Shown here: positions 63,684 through 64,000 of the stretch, one piece after another
Layout of the letters: the number at the start of each line of letters is the position of its first letter
Position numbering within the stretch: the stretch's first letter is position 1
Source: Atherix ibis
Taxonomy: Eukaryota; Arthropoda; Insecta; Diptera; Athericidae
NCBI GenBank assembly: GCA_958298945.1
Contig: OY282610.1
Location: 33,363,667 to 33,427,666 of the forward strand
Direction: 5' to 3'
Length of the DNA: 64,000 nucleotides
Notes under the pieces: model-generated
The model's database searches: none
What the model saw: only the letters and a program-made list of their open reading frames with translations
What the model was told of the DNA's origin: nothing
Translations under genes and position numbers: made by a program

Positions 63684-64000
63684 TGGGTTGGTGCAAAAGT
63701 TATGACCGTTTTTTGCATATACAATTAAACATTTTTTTTTTAGATTTGTATTATTTATTTAATCAATTATATAATTTCCATCCGTTCTTAAAACCTCCTC
63801 CCATCTTTCTATTACCTGCTCTATTGTATCAAATTTTTTATCATTTAAAAAATTTTGCAGTGATTGGAATAAATGGAAATCGGAAGGAGCAAGCTTGTAT
63901 TGGGTCATTACAGGCACATGTGGTCGCGCGTTGTCGTGATGAAACACTACCCCTTTTCTGTTTACCAATTCTGGTCTATGCTTTTGAAGGGCGATGTTCA
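63684..64000 (-). mobile_element. Mariner (cecropia/Hsmar1-like), 3' part, runs off window
   Basis: TA at 63682-63683, then TTGGGTTGGTGCAAAAGTTA, close to the ends known from Hsmar1/MADE1-type mariners. Minus strand 63968-63759: MVNRKGVVFHHDNARPHVPV (second Asp), a short internal deletion joining MTQYK to LAPSDFHLFQSLQNFLNDKK (third Asp), then VIERWEEVLRTDGNYIID. The 5' part lies outside. Confidence 0.85.

Overview
This is AT-rich eukaryotic DNA, most likely from an insect and probably a fly. The one host gene I can support is a spliced copy of Arl4, an Arf-like small GTPase, on the minus strand. Its five coding exons lie at 33069-33010, 31098-30979, 30883-30786, 22628-22526 and 17258-16770. 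They join without any frame break into a 289-residue protein. The protein resembles fly Arl4 at both ends and carries a serine/glutamine/asparagine-rich insertion of about 76 residues that vertebrate ARL4 lacks. Assignment to Diptera is an inference from this gene and from the transposon content.

Almost everything else is transposable-element debris. The main groups are as follows. (1) DD34D mariners of several lineages, including three copies with matching inverted repeats and TA target duplications (755-2004, 20659-21940, 49632-50899), and one running off the right edge (63684-64000). (2) A second Tc1/mariner-type group recognised by a GYVNKQN-like core and a C-terminus like HLTDIIFH, scattered in at least ten degraded pieces. 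(3) A Tigger/pogo-like fragment. (4) Non-LTR retrotransposons: a Jockey-type element at 28023-30330 with many older pieces, and another family with an RNase H/zinc-knuckle-like 3' end and an ACAAACAA-type tail. (5) A probable tRNA-derived SINE near 26.3 kb.

Layout: 1-5.5 kb transposon remains; 5.5-16.8 kb very AT-rich 3' flank of Arl4 with microsatellites, small repeats and LINE and mariner relics; 16.8-33.1 kb Arl4, whose introns 1, 3 and 4 (about 1.9, 8.2 and 5.3 kb) are largely filled with inserted elements, some nested; 33-38 kb 5' flank with simple repeats and a transposase relic; 38.1-39.9 kb a degenerate minisatellite of a roughly 13-bp unit with higher-order structure; 40-64 kb further mariner and LINE relics with stretches in which I see nothing.

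I found no new multi-gene system. The most unusual signals are structural: perfect or near-perfect snap-back inverted repeats (26755, 59559, 60006, 61370), recurrent 28-37 bp tandem duplications in unrelated sequences, and a deletion shared by two mariner copies that implies movement in trans.
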